This document shows positions 1 through 9,118 of a stretch of DNA of 64,000 bases, piece by piece. How positions within the stretch are numbered: the stretch's first letter is position 1; every line of letters begins with the position of its first letter. Location of the stretch: positions 1-64,000 of the forward strand of contig DATHUY010000053.1 in the NCBI GenBank assembly GCA_035461765.1, read 5' to 3'. A program made the position numbers and the translations under genes. Source of the stretch: Longimicrobiales bacterium (GTDB taxonomy: Bacteria; Gemmatimonadota; Gemmatimonadetes; Longimicrobiales; RSA9). The notes beneath the pieces were generated by a model. The model was not told the origin of the DNA, made no database searches, and was given only the letters and a program-made list of their open reading frames with translations.

Positions 1-2
1 TG

Positions 3-1028
3 TCCGCCCTCAGGGTGGTCCTGGGCCTGGGGCTGCTGTGGTACGTGCTGGTGAAGACCGACGCCCGCCACGCCCTGATTCCTTTCCTTCAGGCATCGTG
101 GGTGCTGCCGGCACTGCTGCTCGGCGTGCTTTTCGGAGCCGGGGTCGAAGCGGTGCGTCTGCGCGTGCTGTTTCGTGCCGCCGGGCTTCGGCTGAGCCTC
201 TCCGGTGCGTACCGCGTGGTCATGATCGGCAGCTTCTTCAACTTCTGCATACCGGGCGGCACCGGTGGGGATGTGGTGAAGCTGTACTACATCGCCAGCG
301 GGAATCGAAACAGGGGCATCGAAGTGGCCACCGTGCTCCTGATGGATCGCGTCCTGGCTCTGCTGGCGCTGCTCACCCTGGTGCTGGTCCTGGCGGGATT
401 CAACGCCAACGTGGTGAGGACCGAACCGGTATTGCTGTCTCTCGTGGCGACAGCTGCGGGCGTGCTGTGTACGGTGCTGCTCGTGATGGGGGCTGTCGGC
501 TCGCGTCGCGTGCGAGCGTCGCGCCTGTACGCGGCGGTTCTGAACCGGTTGCCGATGCGGGGTTACATGGAGCGGGCAGCCGACGCCGCGCACGCGTTTC
601 GTGACCGGAAGCTCGTTCTGCTCGCGGCAGGTGGGGTTTCGCTGGTAGGGCACATCGGAGCGGCGATCATGCTGGCGGTGATCGGGAGTCTGGTGGTCCC
701 GTCGGTGGCGTCCGGGCTGACCGCGCTGCTGTCTCTGATGGGGATGGTCGCGAACGCGTTACCGGTGACGCCCGGCGGCCTCGGTGTAGGCGAGGCGGCG
801 TTCGACCAGCTGTTCCGGGTGGTCGGAGCGAGCGGTGCGGCGGCCATCCTGATTGGCTGGCGTATGGCACTGATTCCCTTCGCGGCGGCGGGCGCACTCA
901 TGTATATGGCCGGTGCGGGAAAGCGGCTGGCCGCGCCGGATGAATCGCGGCAGCCGGGCGTGGACGTTTTGACCGGCCCGGTCGACCTGCGAGACACGGA
1001 CATCGCCGGGATGCGGCTGGAACGATGA
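3..1028 (+). CDS. Flippase-like membrane protein, LPG-synthase transmembrane family (5' end outside window)
   Basis: The reading frame is open to the left edge, so the true start lies outside; a GTG at 15 exists but the codons before it already look like the hydrophobic first helix. The product is polytopic with about eight membrane segments. Two family hallmarks are seen: a PGGTGGD stretch near position 250 and a PGGLGVGE stretch near position 775, as in the lysylphosphatidylglycerol synthase transmembrane (UPF0104/AglD-like) family. Such proteins accompany glycan and glycolipid loci and are presumed to move or accommodate lipid-linked substrates in the inner membrane; the substrate cannot be read here. 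The stop overlaps the next gene by ATGA, so it is translationally coupled to the sulfatase-fold gene. A second family member is at 43316-44359. Confidence 0.8.
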   Translation, partial: SALRVVLGLGLLWYVLVKTDARHALIPFLQASWVLPALLLGVLFGAGVEAVRLRVLFRAAGLRLSLSGAYRVVMIGSFFNFCIPGGTGGDVVKLYYIASGNRNRGIEVATVLLMDRVLALLALLTLVLVLAGFNANVVRTEPVLLSLVATAAGVLCTVLLVMGAVGSRRVRASRLYAAVLNRLPMRGYMERAADAAHAFRDRKLVLLAAGGVSLVGHIGAAIMLAVIGSLVVPSVASGLTALLSLMGMVANALPVTPGGLGVGEAAFDQLFRVVGASGAAAILIGWRMALIPFAAAGALMYMAGAGKRLAAPDESRQPGVDVLTGPVDLRDTDIAGMRLER

Positions 1029-2965
1029 CTGGATCAGTGTCCATGGGACGGACGACGCATCCGGCAATGCACTCAGAAGCTCCGGCTCTTCTGTCCAGCC
1101 GGATCCTGGCGCTTGCGGTCTGGTTCGGACTGTTCACGGGCCTTCTGGAGGTGGCGCTGCTCGCGGTGAAGAAATTTCACCTGCACAGGGTGGTGCGCGT
1201 CAGCCCGCACGTGGTCTGGATGGCGCCACTCGCCGATATCGTGATCTTCTCCGTCATCGCTGTGCTGGTGATCGTCGTGGCGAAGTGGCGGCCGCGGCTG
1301 GCAGGATACGGCCCCGTCATCGGCGTATTCGCCTTCCTGTCCTTCTTCACGCTGACGCTGCACTACACACCGATCCACCTGGCCGCGAAGGCGCTGCTCG
1401 CCGTCGGTGTCGGCGTGCAGTCCGGACGGTGGGCGGCCGCACATCCCGGAGCGTTCGCGTCGCTCGTGAGTCGTACGCTGGGCTGGACCGGCTGGATGGG
1501 ACGGCGGCGCGGAACGGTGCCCGGCAGTGCGGGCTGGGCGGCGAGCCGTCACATCATAGTCGGCGCAGTACTCGTTCTCGTCAGTCTTTTCGGCGTGGTG
1601 TCCGCGCGCGCATGGGCGATGGAACGGGCGCGCATTGCTGCATTGCCCGAGTCATTTCAGGGACGCAACATCCTGCTGATCGTCTGGGACACCGTGCGTG
1701 CGAGGAGCCTCGGCCTGTATGGCTATGAGCGGCGCACCACACCCCAACTCGAGGACTTCGCGCGCGATGCGGTCGTGTTCGAGCGCGCGTTCGCCACGGC
1801 GCCGTGGACGCTTCCCACTCACGCAAGCATGTTCACCGGCCGCTGGCATCATGAGATCTCGGCGGACTGGGATGACGGGCTGGACCGGGAGCACCCTACA
1901 CTCGCGGAATTCCTGGGTAGTCGTGGCTACACGACAGCGGGCTTCGTGGCGAACACGTTCTACGGCTCGTTCGAACACGGCCTGAACCGCGGATTCGCAC
2001 GCTATGAGGACTATCGCATCTCTCCAGGTCAGATTTTCGTCAGCTCGGCTCTCGGGAATACGCTCGGCTGCGGCATCCGCAACGTTGCCGGTTGCCGGTT
2101 GCGGGGACTGACAGGTTATCACGACCTGTTCGGACGCAAGACCGCCGCGCATGTGAACGGCTCATTTCTCGGGTGGCTGGACGAGCGCGACGAGTCACGG
2201 CCGTTCTTCGCATTCCTCAACTACTTCGATGCCCATGCGCCGTACCTGCCGCCCGAGCCGTACGCATCACAGTACGCGCCCGGTCCGCGCGGCAATCCCA
2301 TGCAGCTGGACATCCCCGGGTGGACATGGACGCCTGAGGAAGTGCGGGCCGAGCAGGACGCCTACGAGGGTGCGATCGCCTATCTGGACGCACAGCTCGG
2401 CGTTCTGTTCGATGAGCTCGACGCACGTGGTCTTCTCGACGAGACGATCGTCGTGGTTACATCGGACCATGGCGAAGAATTCCTCGAGCATGGCGTGATG
2501 GCGCACAGCAACAGCCTCTACATGCCATCGCTTCACGTGCCGCTGGTTATCCGCGCGCCGGGGATGGCACGCCCGACCCGTATTGCCGAGCCTGCGAGCG
2601 TGCGCGACCTGCCAGCTACGCTGATGCAGCTGCTCGGCATCCGCGCGCATCCATTCCCCGGCCGGCCGCTGCTTGGACCGGCGCCGGAGGTTCGTACGCC
2701 GGAAGTACTGCACGCAGACCTGACGGGCCTGTCGTTCCGGCCGGCGACGTATCCGGTGAGCCGGGGCGACATGCGATCAGTCGTGATCGATCCCTACCAT
2801 TACATCCGGGACGGTGACGGCCGCGAGGAGATATACGACATACGAAACGATCCACTGGAGACGCTGGAGCTGTCCGCGGATCCGGGAATGAACTCGGCCC
2901 GGGCGCTGCTGCGCGAGGCTGTGGATCGACGTGACAACGGGTTGAGCAGGGGAGGCGGACAGTGA
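1025..2965 (+). CDS. Membrane-anchored sulfatase-fold enzyme with threonine nucleophile (paralogue 1)
   Basis: 646 residues: about five N-terminal membrane helices (residues 20-200) followed by an extracytoplasmic alkaline-phosphatase/sulfatase domain. Metal-site and catalytic elements are visible: D222 in a WDTVRA motif, T262 in PWTLPTH, and D481-H482 in SDHGEE. Type I sulfatases have Cys or Ser in C/S-x-P-x-R for formylglycine; here the aligned residue is Thr and the Arg is His. Thr is the nucleophile in LtaS and phosphoethanolamine-transferase members of the same superfamily, so phospho-group transfer or hydrolysis is at least as likely as sulfate-ester hydrolysis. Paralogues lie at 16475-18301 and 27015-28811. 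It overlaps its neighbours as ATGA and GTGA, placing it firmly in the polysaccharide operon. Confidence 0.85.
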   Translation: MTGSVSMGRTTHPAMHSEAPALLSSRILALAVWFGLFTGLLEVALLAVKKFHLHRVVRVSPHVVWMAPLADIVIFSVIAVLVIVVAKWRPRLAGYGPVIGVFAFLSFFTLTLHYTPIHLAAKALLAVGVGVQSGRWAAAHPGAFASLVSRTLGWTGWMGRRRGTVPGSAGWAASRHIIVGAVLVLVSLFGVVSARAWAMERARIAALPESFQGRNILLIVWDTVRARSLGLYGYERRTTPQLEDFARDAVVFERAFATAPWTLPTHASMFTGRWHHEISADWDDGLDREHPTLAEFLGSRGYTTAGFVANTFYGSFEHGLNRGFARYEDYRISPGQIFVSSALGNTLGCGIRNVAGCRLRGLTGYHDLFGRKTAAHVNGSFLGWLDERDESRPFFAFLNYFDAHAPYLPPEPYASQYAPGPRGNPMQLDIPGWTWTPEEVRAEQDAYEGAIAYLDAQLGVLFDELDARGLLDETIVVVTSDHGEEFLEHGVMAHSNSLYMPSLHVPLVIRAPGMARPTRIAEPASVRDLPATLMQLLGIRAHPFPGRPLLGPAPEVRTPEVLHADLTGLSFRPATYPVSRGDMRSVVIDPYHYIRDGDGREEIYDIRNDPLETLELSADPGMNSARALLREAVDRRDNGLSRGGGQ

Positions 2966-3714
2966 CGGTCATCGGCCAGGACAAGGAGTCGGAGCGGCGC
3001 TTCTACGATGAACTCTTCCGTAAGCGTCGGCGCTTCGATCAGTTCAATGACGACATTTATCGTCGCATCGCACGTGAGGCTCGTGCGGGCACGGATGGCT
3101 CACAGGTGCTCGATCTGGGGTGCGGTTCAGGCACGCAGGCTCTCTGTCTGATGGACGAAGGGTTTTCCGTTGTAGCGGCGGACCTTTCGATCGAGGCGGT
3201 CCGGGTAGCGGAGGCGGGAGCGAGACAGGCAGATCGAACATTGCCCGTGATCAATGCCGACGCGGAGCGCCTGCCCCTGGCAGACGCGTCACTCGACGCG
3301 TGTGTCTGCGGACTGCTGCTCCACCACTTCACGAACCTGGAAGCGGTAGCGGCCGAGCTGAGGCGTGTCGTCAAGCCGGGGGGTGTGGTCGTTGCGATCG
3401 ATGCCAACGCCCACAATCCGCCCACGTGGATGTTCCTGAATGTCGTCCATCGGCTTCGTCCGCTCGCTCGGCTCACACCGAACCAGCGCGCGTTGCGCAG
3501 CAGTGAGATCCGGCAGACCTTCGGTCGTGCCGGGTTCGGCGAGTTCCGCTTCTCATCGGTGACGAGCGAGCTCAGGCGGGACTGGCTGGGTGACTCTCTC
3601 GGTGCCCGGCTGAACTACTACAGCCGGGCCGCTCTGCTCGGCGTCTCCAACGCGGTTCTGCCCCAGATCGGCCGGGGCAACATGCTGCTGTCGGTATTCC
3701 GCCGTGCGCCCTAG
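2962..3714 (+). CDS. Class I SAM-dependent methyltransferase
   Basis: 250 residues, with the SAM-binding glycine motif VLDLGCGSGTQ near residue 50, an acidic residue at the end of strand 2 (VVAADLS) and a motif-IV-like CGLLLHHF segment, as in UbiE/Methyltransf_11 enzymes. The C-terminal part is a basic helical region. Substrate cannot be told from sequence; in this operon a sugar hydroxyl, amine or a lipid carrier is plausible. The GTG start overlaps the stop of the sulfatase-fold gene (GTGA), and the last 11 bases overlap the aminotransferase gene, so it is co-translated with both. Confidence 0.85.
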   Translation: MTVIGQDKESERRFYDELFRKRRRFDQFNDDIYRRIAREARAGTDGSQVLDLGCGSGTQALCLMDEGFSVVAADLSIEAVRVAEAGARQADRTLPVINADAERLPLADASLDACVCGLLLHHFTNLEAVAAELRRVVKPGGVVVAIDANAHNPPTWMFLNVVHRLRPLARLTPNQRALRSSEIRQTFGRAGFGEFRFSSVTSELRRDWLGDSLGARLNYYSRAALLGVSNAVLPQIGRGNMLLSVFRRAP

Positions 3715-4939
3715 CCTCGGCCTGCGTGACGCATCACCGGTGCTCTCGGCGAGCGCTTCCCGCCCCGGTCATCCGGGGCTCGGGATTCCGCAGTCGGTCG
3801 GTGGCGCTCGCAGCGACGACGTGGTGACGCGCTATGAGCAGGCGTTCGCGGTCGAGGTGGGCGCAACGCACGCCGTGGCGTTTGCGTACGCACGGAACGC
3901 ACTGACGGCCATCCTGCACGCGCTCGGTCTGGTGCCCGGTGATGGCGTCGTACTGTCACCACTCACGTGCAAGGTGGTGCCGCTGGCTCTGCTCGGAGCC
4001 GGCTTTCGGCCGGTCTATGCCGACATACGGAAAGGCGGGCTGAATCTCGACGCGGCGTCCGCACGAGCGGCGGGTGCCGAGCCGCGAGCCATCCTGTTCC
4101 AGCATACCTATGGCCTGACGGATGGTGCGGCGGCCGTAGCGCAGGTCGCGCAACAGCACGGCCTGCCGCTCATCGAGGATTGCGCCCAGTGCATGCCCGA
4201 AGCCGGGGCAGGGAAAGCCGGCACGTTTGGCGCAGCGTCGATCTACAGCAACAACCCCGGCAAGCCGCTGCCCTCGGGGAGCGGCGGTCTCGCCGTCCTG
4301 CGAGACCCGTCACTGGCCGCGCGGGTGCGTGCACGGCGTGACGACCTGCCGGTGCGCGGCGCGGCGGCATCACTCGCTCTCCGCCTCGAGAACACGATCC
4401 GAAACCGGCTGCCGCACGCGCTCTACTGGCCAGCATACGAGCTCCACGGCCGGCTGCGGGGACGCGAGACGCGCGATACGCTCACCCGCGAGATCGCGCG
4501 CGAGGTGCTTGCCACGTCTGTTCGTATAACGCCTGCGGATGCAGCCCGCGGCGAGCGGTGGCTCGGCCGGATCGGTTCGCTGCGCGCTCACCGCGCCGCA
4601 TGCTGTGCGGCCTATGAGTCGGCACTGAGCGCCGCACCCGGTATCGATCATGTCGGCAGGGGAGCAGGTACGGCGCTCTATTACTATCCCGTACTGGTCG
4701 ACAACAAGGACGAGCTGCTGCAGCGTGCACGCCGCCGCGGGGTGCAGCTGGTCGCGTGGCCCATTCGGACCCCGATCTACCCGGTGGAAGACGAGTCAAT
4801 GCTGCCTCGCTATGGCTACCAGCCCGGCACCTGCCCGATCGCCGAGGAGACGGCGCGGCGCCTGATCGGTCTTCCCACGGACCTCGCGACGGACCGCCGT
4901 GCAATCGAACGGGTGGTTGCCACCCTGTGCGAGCAATGA
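3704..4939 (+). CDS. DegT/DnrJ/EryC1/StrS-type PLP aminotransferase (copy 1)
   Basis: 411 residues, starting at a GTG inside the end of the methyltransferase gene. Fold type I features are present: an IEDCAQ segment (PLP ring-stacking Asp) near residue 160 and the probable Schiff-base lysine K187 in NPGKPLPSGSGG. Family members transaminate keto sugars bound to nucleotides, giving amino sugars for polysaccharides. The Lys-flanking sequence is not the usual SF-x-x-x-K-N form, so assignment as a sugar aminotransferase, rather than a non-catalytic or differently specific relative, is moderately secure. It is directly followed by FemAB and deacetylase genes, a trio repeated at 54818-57944. Confidence 0.85.
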   Translation: MRPSLGLRDASPVLSASASRPGHPGLGIPQSVGGARSDDVVTRYEQAFAVEVGATHAVAFAYARNALTAILHALGLVPGDGVVLSPLTCKVVPLALLGAGFRPVYADIRKGGLNLDAASARAAGAEPRAILFQHTYGLTDGAAAVAQVAQQHGLPLIEDCAQCMPEAGAGKAGTFGAASIYSNNPGKPLPSGSGGLAVLRDPSLAARVRARRDDLPVRGAAASLALRLENTIRNRLPHALYWPAYELHGRLRGRETRDTLTREIAREVLATSVRITPADAARGERWLGRIGSLRAHRAACCAAYESALSAAPGIDHVGRGAGTALYYYPVLVDNKDELLQRARRRGVQLVAWPIRTPIYPVEDESMLPRYGYQPGTCPIAEETARRLIGLPTDLATDRRAIERVVATLCEQ

Positions 4940-6000
4940 CCGCTGTGGCGGGTACGACGCACGTCGAGCGGCTCGGAGCTTCGGCTGTCCCTGCGTTGCG
5001 GGACTTTCTGGGCCAGCGCGCGGATGCGCACGTGTTCCATTCGCCTGAGTGGCTCGACGTCATCCGCGACGCGTACGGCCACCGCTGCGATTACTGGGTT
5101 GCCCGGTCGGGGAACACCATTGTCGGTGCATTCCCGGTGCTCGTCGTGAACGTACCCCTGCTGGGCACCAAGATGATCGCACTCGCCTATCAGATGGACA
5201 CGGGACTGCCGCTCGCGGATACACCCGAAACTGCTGCCGCGCTCATGGACAGTGCAGCAGCCGAGGCGCGGCGCACGGGTGTGAAATATCTCGAGGTGCG
5301 CAGCCTCATCGCAGCGCCCGAGCTGGAAGAGCATGGGTTCTCAGCCGTCGATTCAGGTCTCGTCACCACGATAATTGCCCTCGACCGTCTGGAGCGCGGC
5401 AGCGTGCGCCGCAATCACCGGCGGGGCATCCGGTCCGCCGAGGAGCAGGGTGTGACGATCACGGAATCCCGCACGCGCGAGGACCTGCGTCGATTCGTAC
5501 AGTTGTACGTCGAGGAAGGACGCGCACTCGGCGCGCCGCAGGCTGGCCGCCGTTTCTTCGACGCGCTGCACCGCCACGCCTCTGATCTCTACCGTCTGTA
5601 TCTGGCGCGCGTGCAGGGAGTGGTGGTGGGGGGGTTGGTGACAGTAGGCGACGGGCGCGTGACCTACGCGCGACATGCCGCATACAGCTCACCGGCGGCA
5701 CTCGCACATCATGCCGGCACAGCCCTCTACTGGCGCGCCATCAGCGATGCAGCTTCGGCGGGCGTAACGCACTTCAACTGCGGAATCTCATGGGAGGGTG
5801 ACACTGGGCTGATCCACTGGAAGGAAGGCTGGTCCGGTGAGACCGTTCCCGTGCGGCTCTATGCACTGGGTGTCCGCGGCACACTGCATCCTCCCGGTGA
5901 CTACCTGGGCGGGTATGGCCGAATGAAGGCCGTGTGGCGCCGGCTGCCGCTGCCGGCGGCGGAGCTCGGCGGACATCTGGTGACCCGTTGGATCTGTTGA
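4936..6000 (+). CDS. FemAB-type GNAT acyltransferase (copy 1)
   Basis: 354 residues from the ATG that overlaps the aminotransferase stop (ATGA); the open frame runs 60 codons further upstream, but inside the aminotransferase gene, so the coupled ATG is preferred. The protein has the two-lobed GNAT layout of FemAB/MprF-like enzymes: an N-terminal lobe opening with HVFHSPEWLD and a C-terminal lobe with GGLVTVGDGRVTYAR and an ALYWRAI helix. FemAB enzymes transfer amino acids from aminoacyl-tRNA to amines; relatives in PEP-CTERM/exosortase-type loci have unproven substrates. The position between an aminotransferase and a deacetylase suggests acylation of an amino sugar, which is an inference. Confidence 0.78.
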   Translation: MTAVAGTTHVERLGASAVPALRDFLGQRADAHVFHSPEWLDVIRDAYGHRCDYWVARSGNTIVGAFPVLVVNVPLLGTKMIALAYQMDTGLPLADTPETAAALMDSAAAEARRTGVKYLEVRSLIAAPELEEHGFSAVDSGLVTTIIALDRLERGSVRRNHRRGIRSAEEQGVTITESRTREDLRRFVQLYVEEGRALGAPQAGRRFFDALHRHASDLYRLYLARVQGVVVGGLVTVGDGRVTYARHAAYSSPAALAHHAGTALYWRAISDAASAGVTHFNCGISWEGDTGLIHWKEGWSGETVPVRLYALGVRGTLHPPGDYLGGYGRMKAVWRRLPLPAAELGGHLVTRWIC

Positions 6001-6908
6001 TGGATGCGCGCGCCTCGGGCGGGCAGCTCTCGCAGAAGGCAGCGGGGACCGCCGCCGTGCACCTCGACCTGGATGGTGCCCGTCACATTTTCCGCCTGCA
6101 CGGCTGGCGCTATGGAGACGAGCATGATCCGATTTTCGAGTCAGGTCTGCGGCACGCACTCGACACTTTTGACGACGCCGGTGTGACTGCGACCCTGTTC
6201 GTGATTGCGGAGGACCTCGAGGACAGGTCGAAGCGGGCGCTGATCGAGGAGGCTCGGCAGCGGGGCCATGAGATCGCCTCGCATTCGTTGACTCACTGCC
6301 GGCTCGCGAATCTCACCCGGCTCGAAAAGCAGCACGAGATCGCTGGCAGCCGATCCAGGATAATGCAGGCGCTGGGAGTGGCTGTGGACGGGTTCCGCGC
6401 GCCCGACTTCTCACTCGACCCTGAGTGCCTGGAATTGATCGCCGACGCCGGCTATGCGTACGACTCATCCAGGATCGCGGCATCCCGGCGCGGGGCGGCG
6501 AAAGGGATGGAACCGGCACGGGCCGGAGCGCATCGACCGCTCAGCGGGCGTGACCTCATCGAGCTGCCCCTGCCACCGCACGCGCCCCTGCCCGTACCGT
6601 TCCATCCGTCCTACAGCCTCGTGCTCGGGGAGTGGTATTTCGCAGCGGGGCAGCGCATGGCACCCACGGATACGGGACCGTTCGTCCTGCTATTCCATCT
6701 GATCGACTTCACCGACCCGCTTCCGAAAGCACTGCTGTCGGGGTGGAAGCAGCGGCTGTATACGCTTTCGTACCTTTCGGGCGCCAGGAAGCGGGCGGCA
6801 TGCCGACGCATGCTTGAACGCATCAGTGGCGCATTCACGATTTCGTCGACGAACAGCATTGTGCAGTCGCTCAGAATACAATCCGAAAACCAGCAGCCCG
6901 TGAGATGA
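6000..6908 (+). CDS. Polysaccharide deacetylase, NodB-fold (copy 1)
   Basis: 302 residues. The start is the ATG sharing its A with the previous stop (TGATG); an in-frame upstream start lies inside the FemAB gene. The NodB metal-site histidines are seen as H95 and H99 in SHSLTH, with GFRAPDFS as motif 3. The usual first motif TFDDG is replaced by LDLDG (D23, D25), which resembles the altered motif of the exosortase-associated deacetylase subfamily. No signal peptide is visible, so it should act in the cytoplasm or be exported by an unrecognised route. The predicted reaction is removal of N- or O-acetyl groups from a glycan or lipid-linked sugar. Confidence 0.82.
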   Translation: MDARASGGQLSQKAAGTAAVHLDLDGARHIFRLHGWRYGDEHDPIFESGLRHALDTFDDAGVTATLFVIAEDLEDRSKRALIEEARQRGHEIASHSLTHCRLANLTRLEKQHEIAGSRSRIMQALGVAVDGFRAPDFSLDPECLELIADAGYAYDSSRIAASRRGAAKGMEPARAGAHRPLSGRDLIELPLPPHAPLPVPFHPSYSLVLGEWYFAAGQRMAPTDTGPFVLLFHLIDFTDPLPKALLSGWKQRLYTLSYLSGARKRAACRRMLERISGAFTISSTNSIVQSLRIQSENQQPVR

Positions 6909-6912
6909 CCCA

Positions 6913-9114
6913 ATGAAAGCCGTAATTCAGGACCTTGATGGTGGCGGGCTGATCGTCGGTGACGTGCCTCCGCCGGCGTTGCAGCCGGGCGGGATACTTG
7001 TTGCCGTGCGTCGTTCGCTGATCAGCATCGGCACCGAGCGCGCCGTGATCGGACTGGCACGCAAGGGACCGATCGGGAAGGCGCGCGATCGGCCGGACCT
7101 CGCCCGGAAGGTCATGAACAAGGCGAAGCAGGAAGGCTACTGGAGTACCTACAAGGTAGTGCGGAACCTCATCAAGTCTCCCATCCCGCTCGGTTATTCG
7201 TGCGCGGGTGAAGTCATCGCCGCCGGCGCCGGCGCCGGTGAGTTCCGAGTGGGTGACCGGGTGGCGTGTGCCGGACTGAACTACGCGAATCACGCTGAGA
7301 TCAACTATATCCCTCGTAACCTCGCTGCGAAGATCCCCGACGCGGTTCCGGACGATGCAGCGTGTTTCGTCACGCTCGGAGCGATCGCGCTGCAGGGCGT
7401 GCGACTGGCTGACCTGCAGCTTGGCGAACGTGTCCTGGTGATCGGCCTCGGACTGGTAGGGCAGGTCGCAGCGCAACTCGCACGCTGCGCAGGCGCCAGC
7501 GTATTCGTTCACGACCTCGATCCCGCAAAAGTCGAGATGGCGCGTCAGCTCGGCGCCCATGCGGGCGAGAGCGCACCCGATCAGCTCGCCGGGGCCGTCG
7601 CCACCTTCACCGGCGGGCACGGGGCCGATGCAGTGCTGGTCTGTGCCGCCACGAAGTCGGACGATCCGCTCCGGATCGCCGCCGAAGTCTCCCGTCTCAA
7701 GGGGCGCGTCATCGTCGTCGGCGACGTCGGCATGAAACTCCGCAGACGCCCCTACTTCGAGAAGGAGCTGAGCCTGGTGGTGAGCCGCTCCTACGGTCCG
7801 GGCCGCTACGACCCCGCGTACGAGGTGCACGGTGTGGACTACCCGCTGCCGTACGTGCGCTGGACCGAACAACGCAACATGCAGTCTTTCCTGGAGCTCA
7901 TTGCGCGCGGCGACCTGCACCTGGACCCGCTGATCACGCATCGCTACCCCATCCAGGAGGCGCCTGCGGCATACCGCGTCGTGACCGGCGAGAGCAGGGA
8001 ACGAGCTGTAGCGATACTCCTGGAATACTCCGACCCGGCGCCGCCGAAGAAGCGGATCACACTGACGACCGCGCGCGCTGCGCGTGGCGCCGATACCGTG
8101 CGCCTGGGCGTGATCGGAGCCGGACAGTTCGCAAAGGGAGTCCTGCTGCCGGCATTCGCCGGCATCAAGGGTGTGCGGCTCGATGCGTTCTGCACGGCCA
8201 GCGGGTTCACCAGCAAGGCCGTGGGTGGCGCGTACAGTGCCCGCTACTGCACGAGTGAACCGGAGGAGGTGCTGTCGGATCCGGATATTGATGCGGTGGT
8301 GATTGCGACCCGTCATGACCAGCACGCGACACTGGTGGCCGATGCGCTCCGCGCAGGCAAGGCGGTCTTCGTGGAAAAGCCGCTCGCCATCGATGAGGCG
8401 TCGTTCGGCGAGCTCGAGGAACTGCTGCTGTCGCTGGAGTCGCCGCGACTCATGGTGGGCTTCAACCGCCGTTTTGCTCCGCTGGCAGTGAGGACACGCG
8501 ACTTCTTTGCTCGCAGACGCGCGCCCCTGTTCATATCCTATCGAGTGAACGCTGGAACCTTTCCGCCGGACAGCTGGGTATTCGATCCAGCTGTCGGCGG
8601 CGGCAGAATACTCGGTGAGGTCTGTCACTTCGTCGACACAGTCTGCTTTCTCACCGGCTCCCTGCCGAGCCGCGTATTCGCGGAAGAAGTGCGCTATTCG
8701 GAGGAACCCGCGCATCGTCGCGACAGTGTCACAGTTACATTGCGTATGGTCGATGGTTCTGTCGCCGCCATCCACTACCTGGCGGACGGTGATGCGAGCG
8801 TAGCGAAGGAGTACGTGGAGGCATGCGCGGACCAGCGCACCGCGATTCTCGACAACTACCGCACGCTCGCGTTGCACTCTGGAAACCGTCGACGTCGCAG
8901 GCGGCTGCTCAACCAGGCGAAAGGTCACGCGGAAGAGGCGCAGGCGTTCATCGCGGCACTTCGCGCGGGCGGTCCGATGCCAATCTCTCTGGAGTCAATG
9001 CTGGCTGTTACGCAGACGGGCTTCCTCGTGCATCGGAGCCTCGACACCGGCGCACCTGCCACCTTCACTACCGACGTCGGCGGTGTGCAGATGGCTCCAC
9101 TCCAGACGGTCTGA
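6913..9114 (+). CDS. Bi-domain oxidoreductase: MDR dehydrogenase fused to Gfo/Idh/MocA dehydrogenase
   Basis: 733 residues with two Rossmann enzymes in one chain. Residues 1-375 resemble zinc-type medium-chain dehydrogenases (GYSCAGEVIAAG near 95, VLVIGLGLVGQVAAQ near 176) but the typical structural-zinc cysteine cluster is not evident. Residues 395-730 are a Gfo/Idh/MocA enzyme (LGVIGAGQFAKG, then VEKPLAID and GEVCHFVDT). Such fused proteins recur in polysaccharide loci next to heparinase-like and asparagine-synthase-like genes, the arrangement seen here. Oxidation of a sugar at one site and reduction at another is a reasonable guess; the substrate is unknown. It starts four bases after the deacetylase. 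Confidence 0.88.
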   Translation: MKAVIQDLDGGGLIVGDVPPPALQPGGILVAVRRSLISIGTERAVIGLARKGPIGKARDRPDLARKVMNKAKQEGYWSTYKVVRNLIKSPIPLGYSCAGEVIAAGAGAGEFRVGDRVACAGLNYANHAEINYIPRNLAAKIPDAVPDDAACFVTLGAIALQGVRLADLQLGERVLVIGLGLVGQVAAQLARCAGASVFVHDLDPAKVEMARQLGAHAGESAPDQLAGAVATFTGGHGADAVLVCAATKSDDPLRIAAEVSRLKGRVIVVGDVGMKLRRRPYFEKELSLVVSRSYGPGRYDPAYEVHGVDYPLPYVRWTEQRNMQSFLELIARGDLHLDPLITHRYPIQEAPAAYRVVTGESRERAVAILLEYSDPAPPKKRITLTTARAARGADTVRLGVIGAGQFAKGVLLPAFAGIKGVRLDAFCTASGFTSKAVGGAYSARYCTSEPEEVLSDPDIDAVVIATRHDQHATLVADALRAGKAVFVEKPLAIDEASFGELEELLLSLESPRLMVGFNRRFAPLAVRTRDFFARRRAPLFISYRVNAGTFPPDSWVFDPAVGGGRILGEVCHFVDTVCFLTGSLPSRVFAEEVRYSEEPAHRRDSVTVTLRMVDGSVAAIHYLADGDASVAKEYVEACADQRTAILDNYRTLALHSGNRRRRRRLLNQAKGHAEEAQAFIAALRAGGPMPISLESMLAVTQTGFLVHRSLDTGAPATFTTDVGGVQMAPLQTV

Positions 9115-9118
9115 CGCC

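Noticed and set aside
1025-2965. Calling the gene a formylglycine sulfatase
   Set aside because: The Cys/Ser needed for formylglycine is Thr in all three copies, so only the fold name is kept.
6871-8928. Long minus-strand open frame (685 codons) opposite the bi-domain oxidoreductase
   Set aside because: It mirrors a well-supported dehydrogenase gene, is rich in Arg and His without motifs, and is a GC-rich shadow frame.
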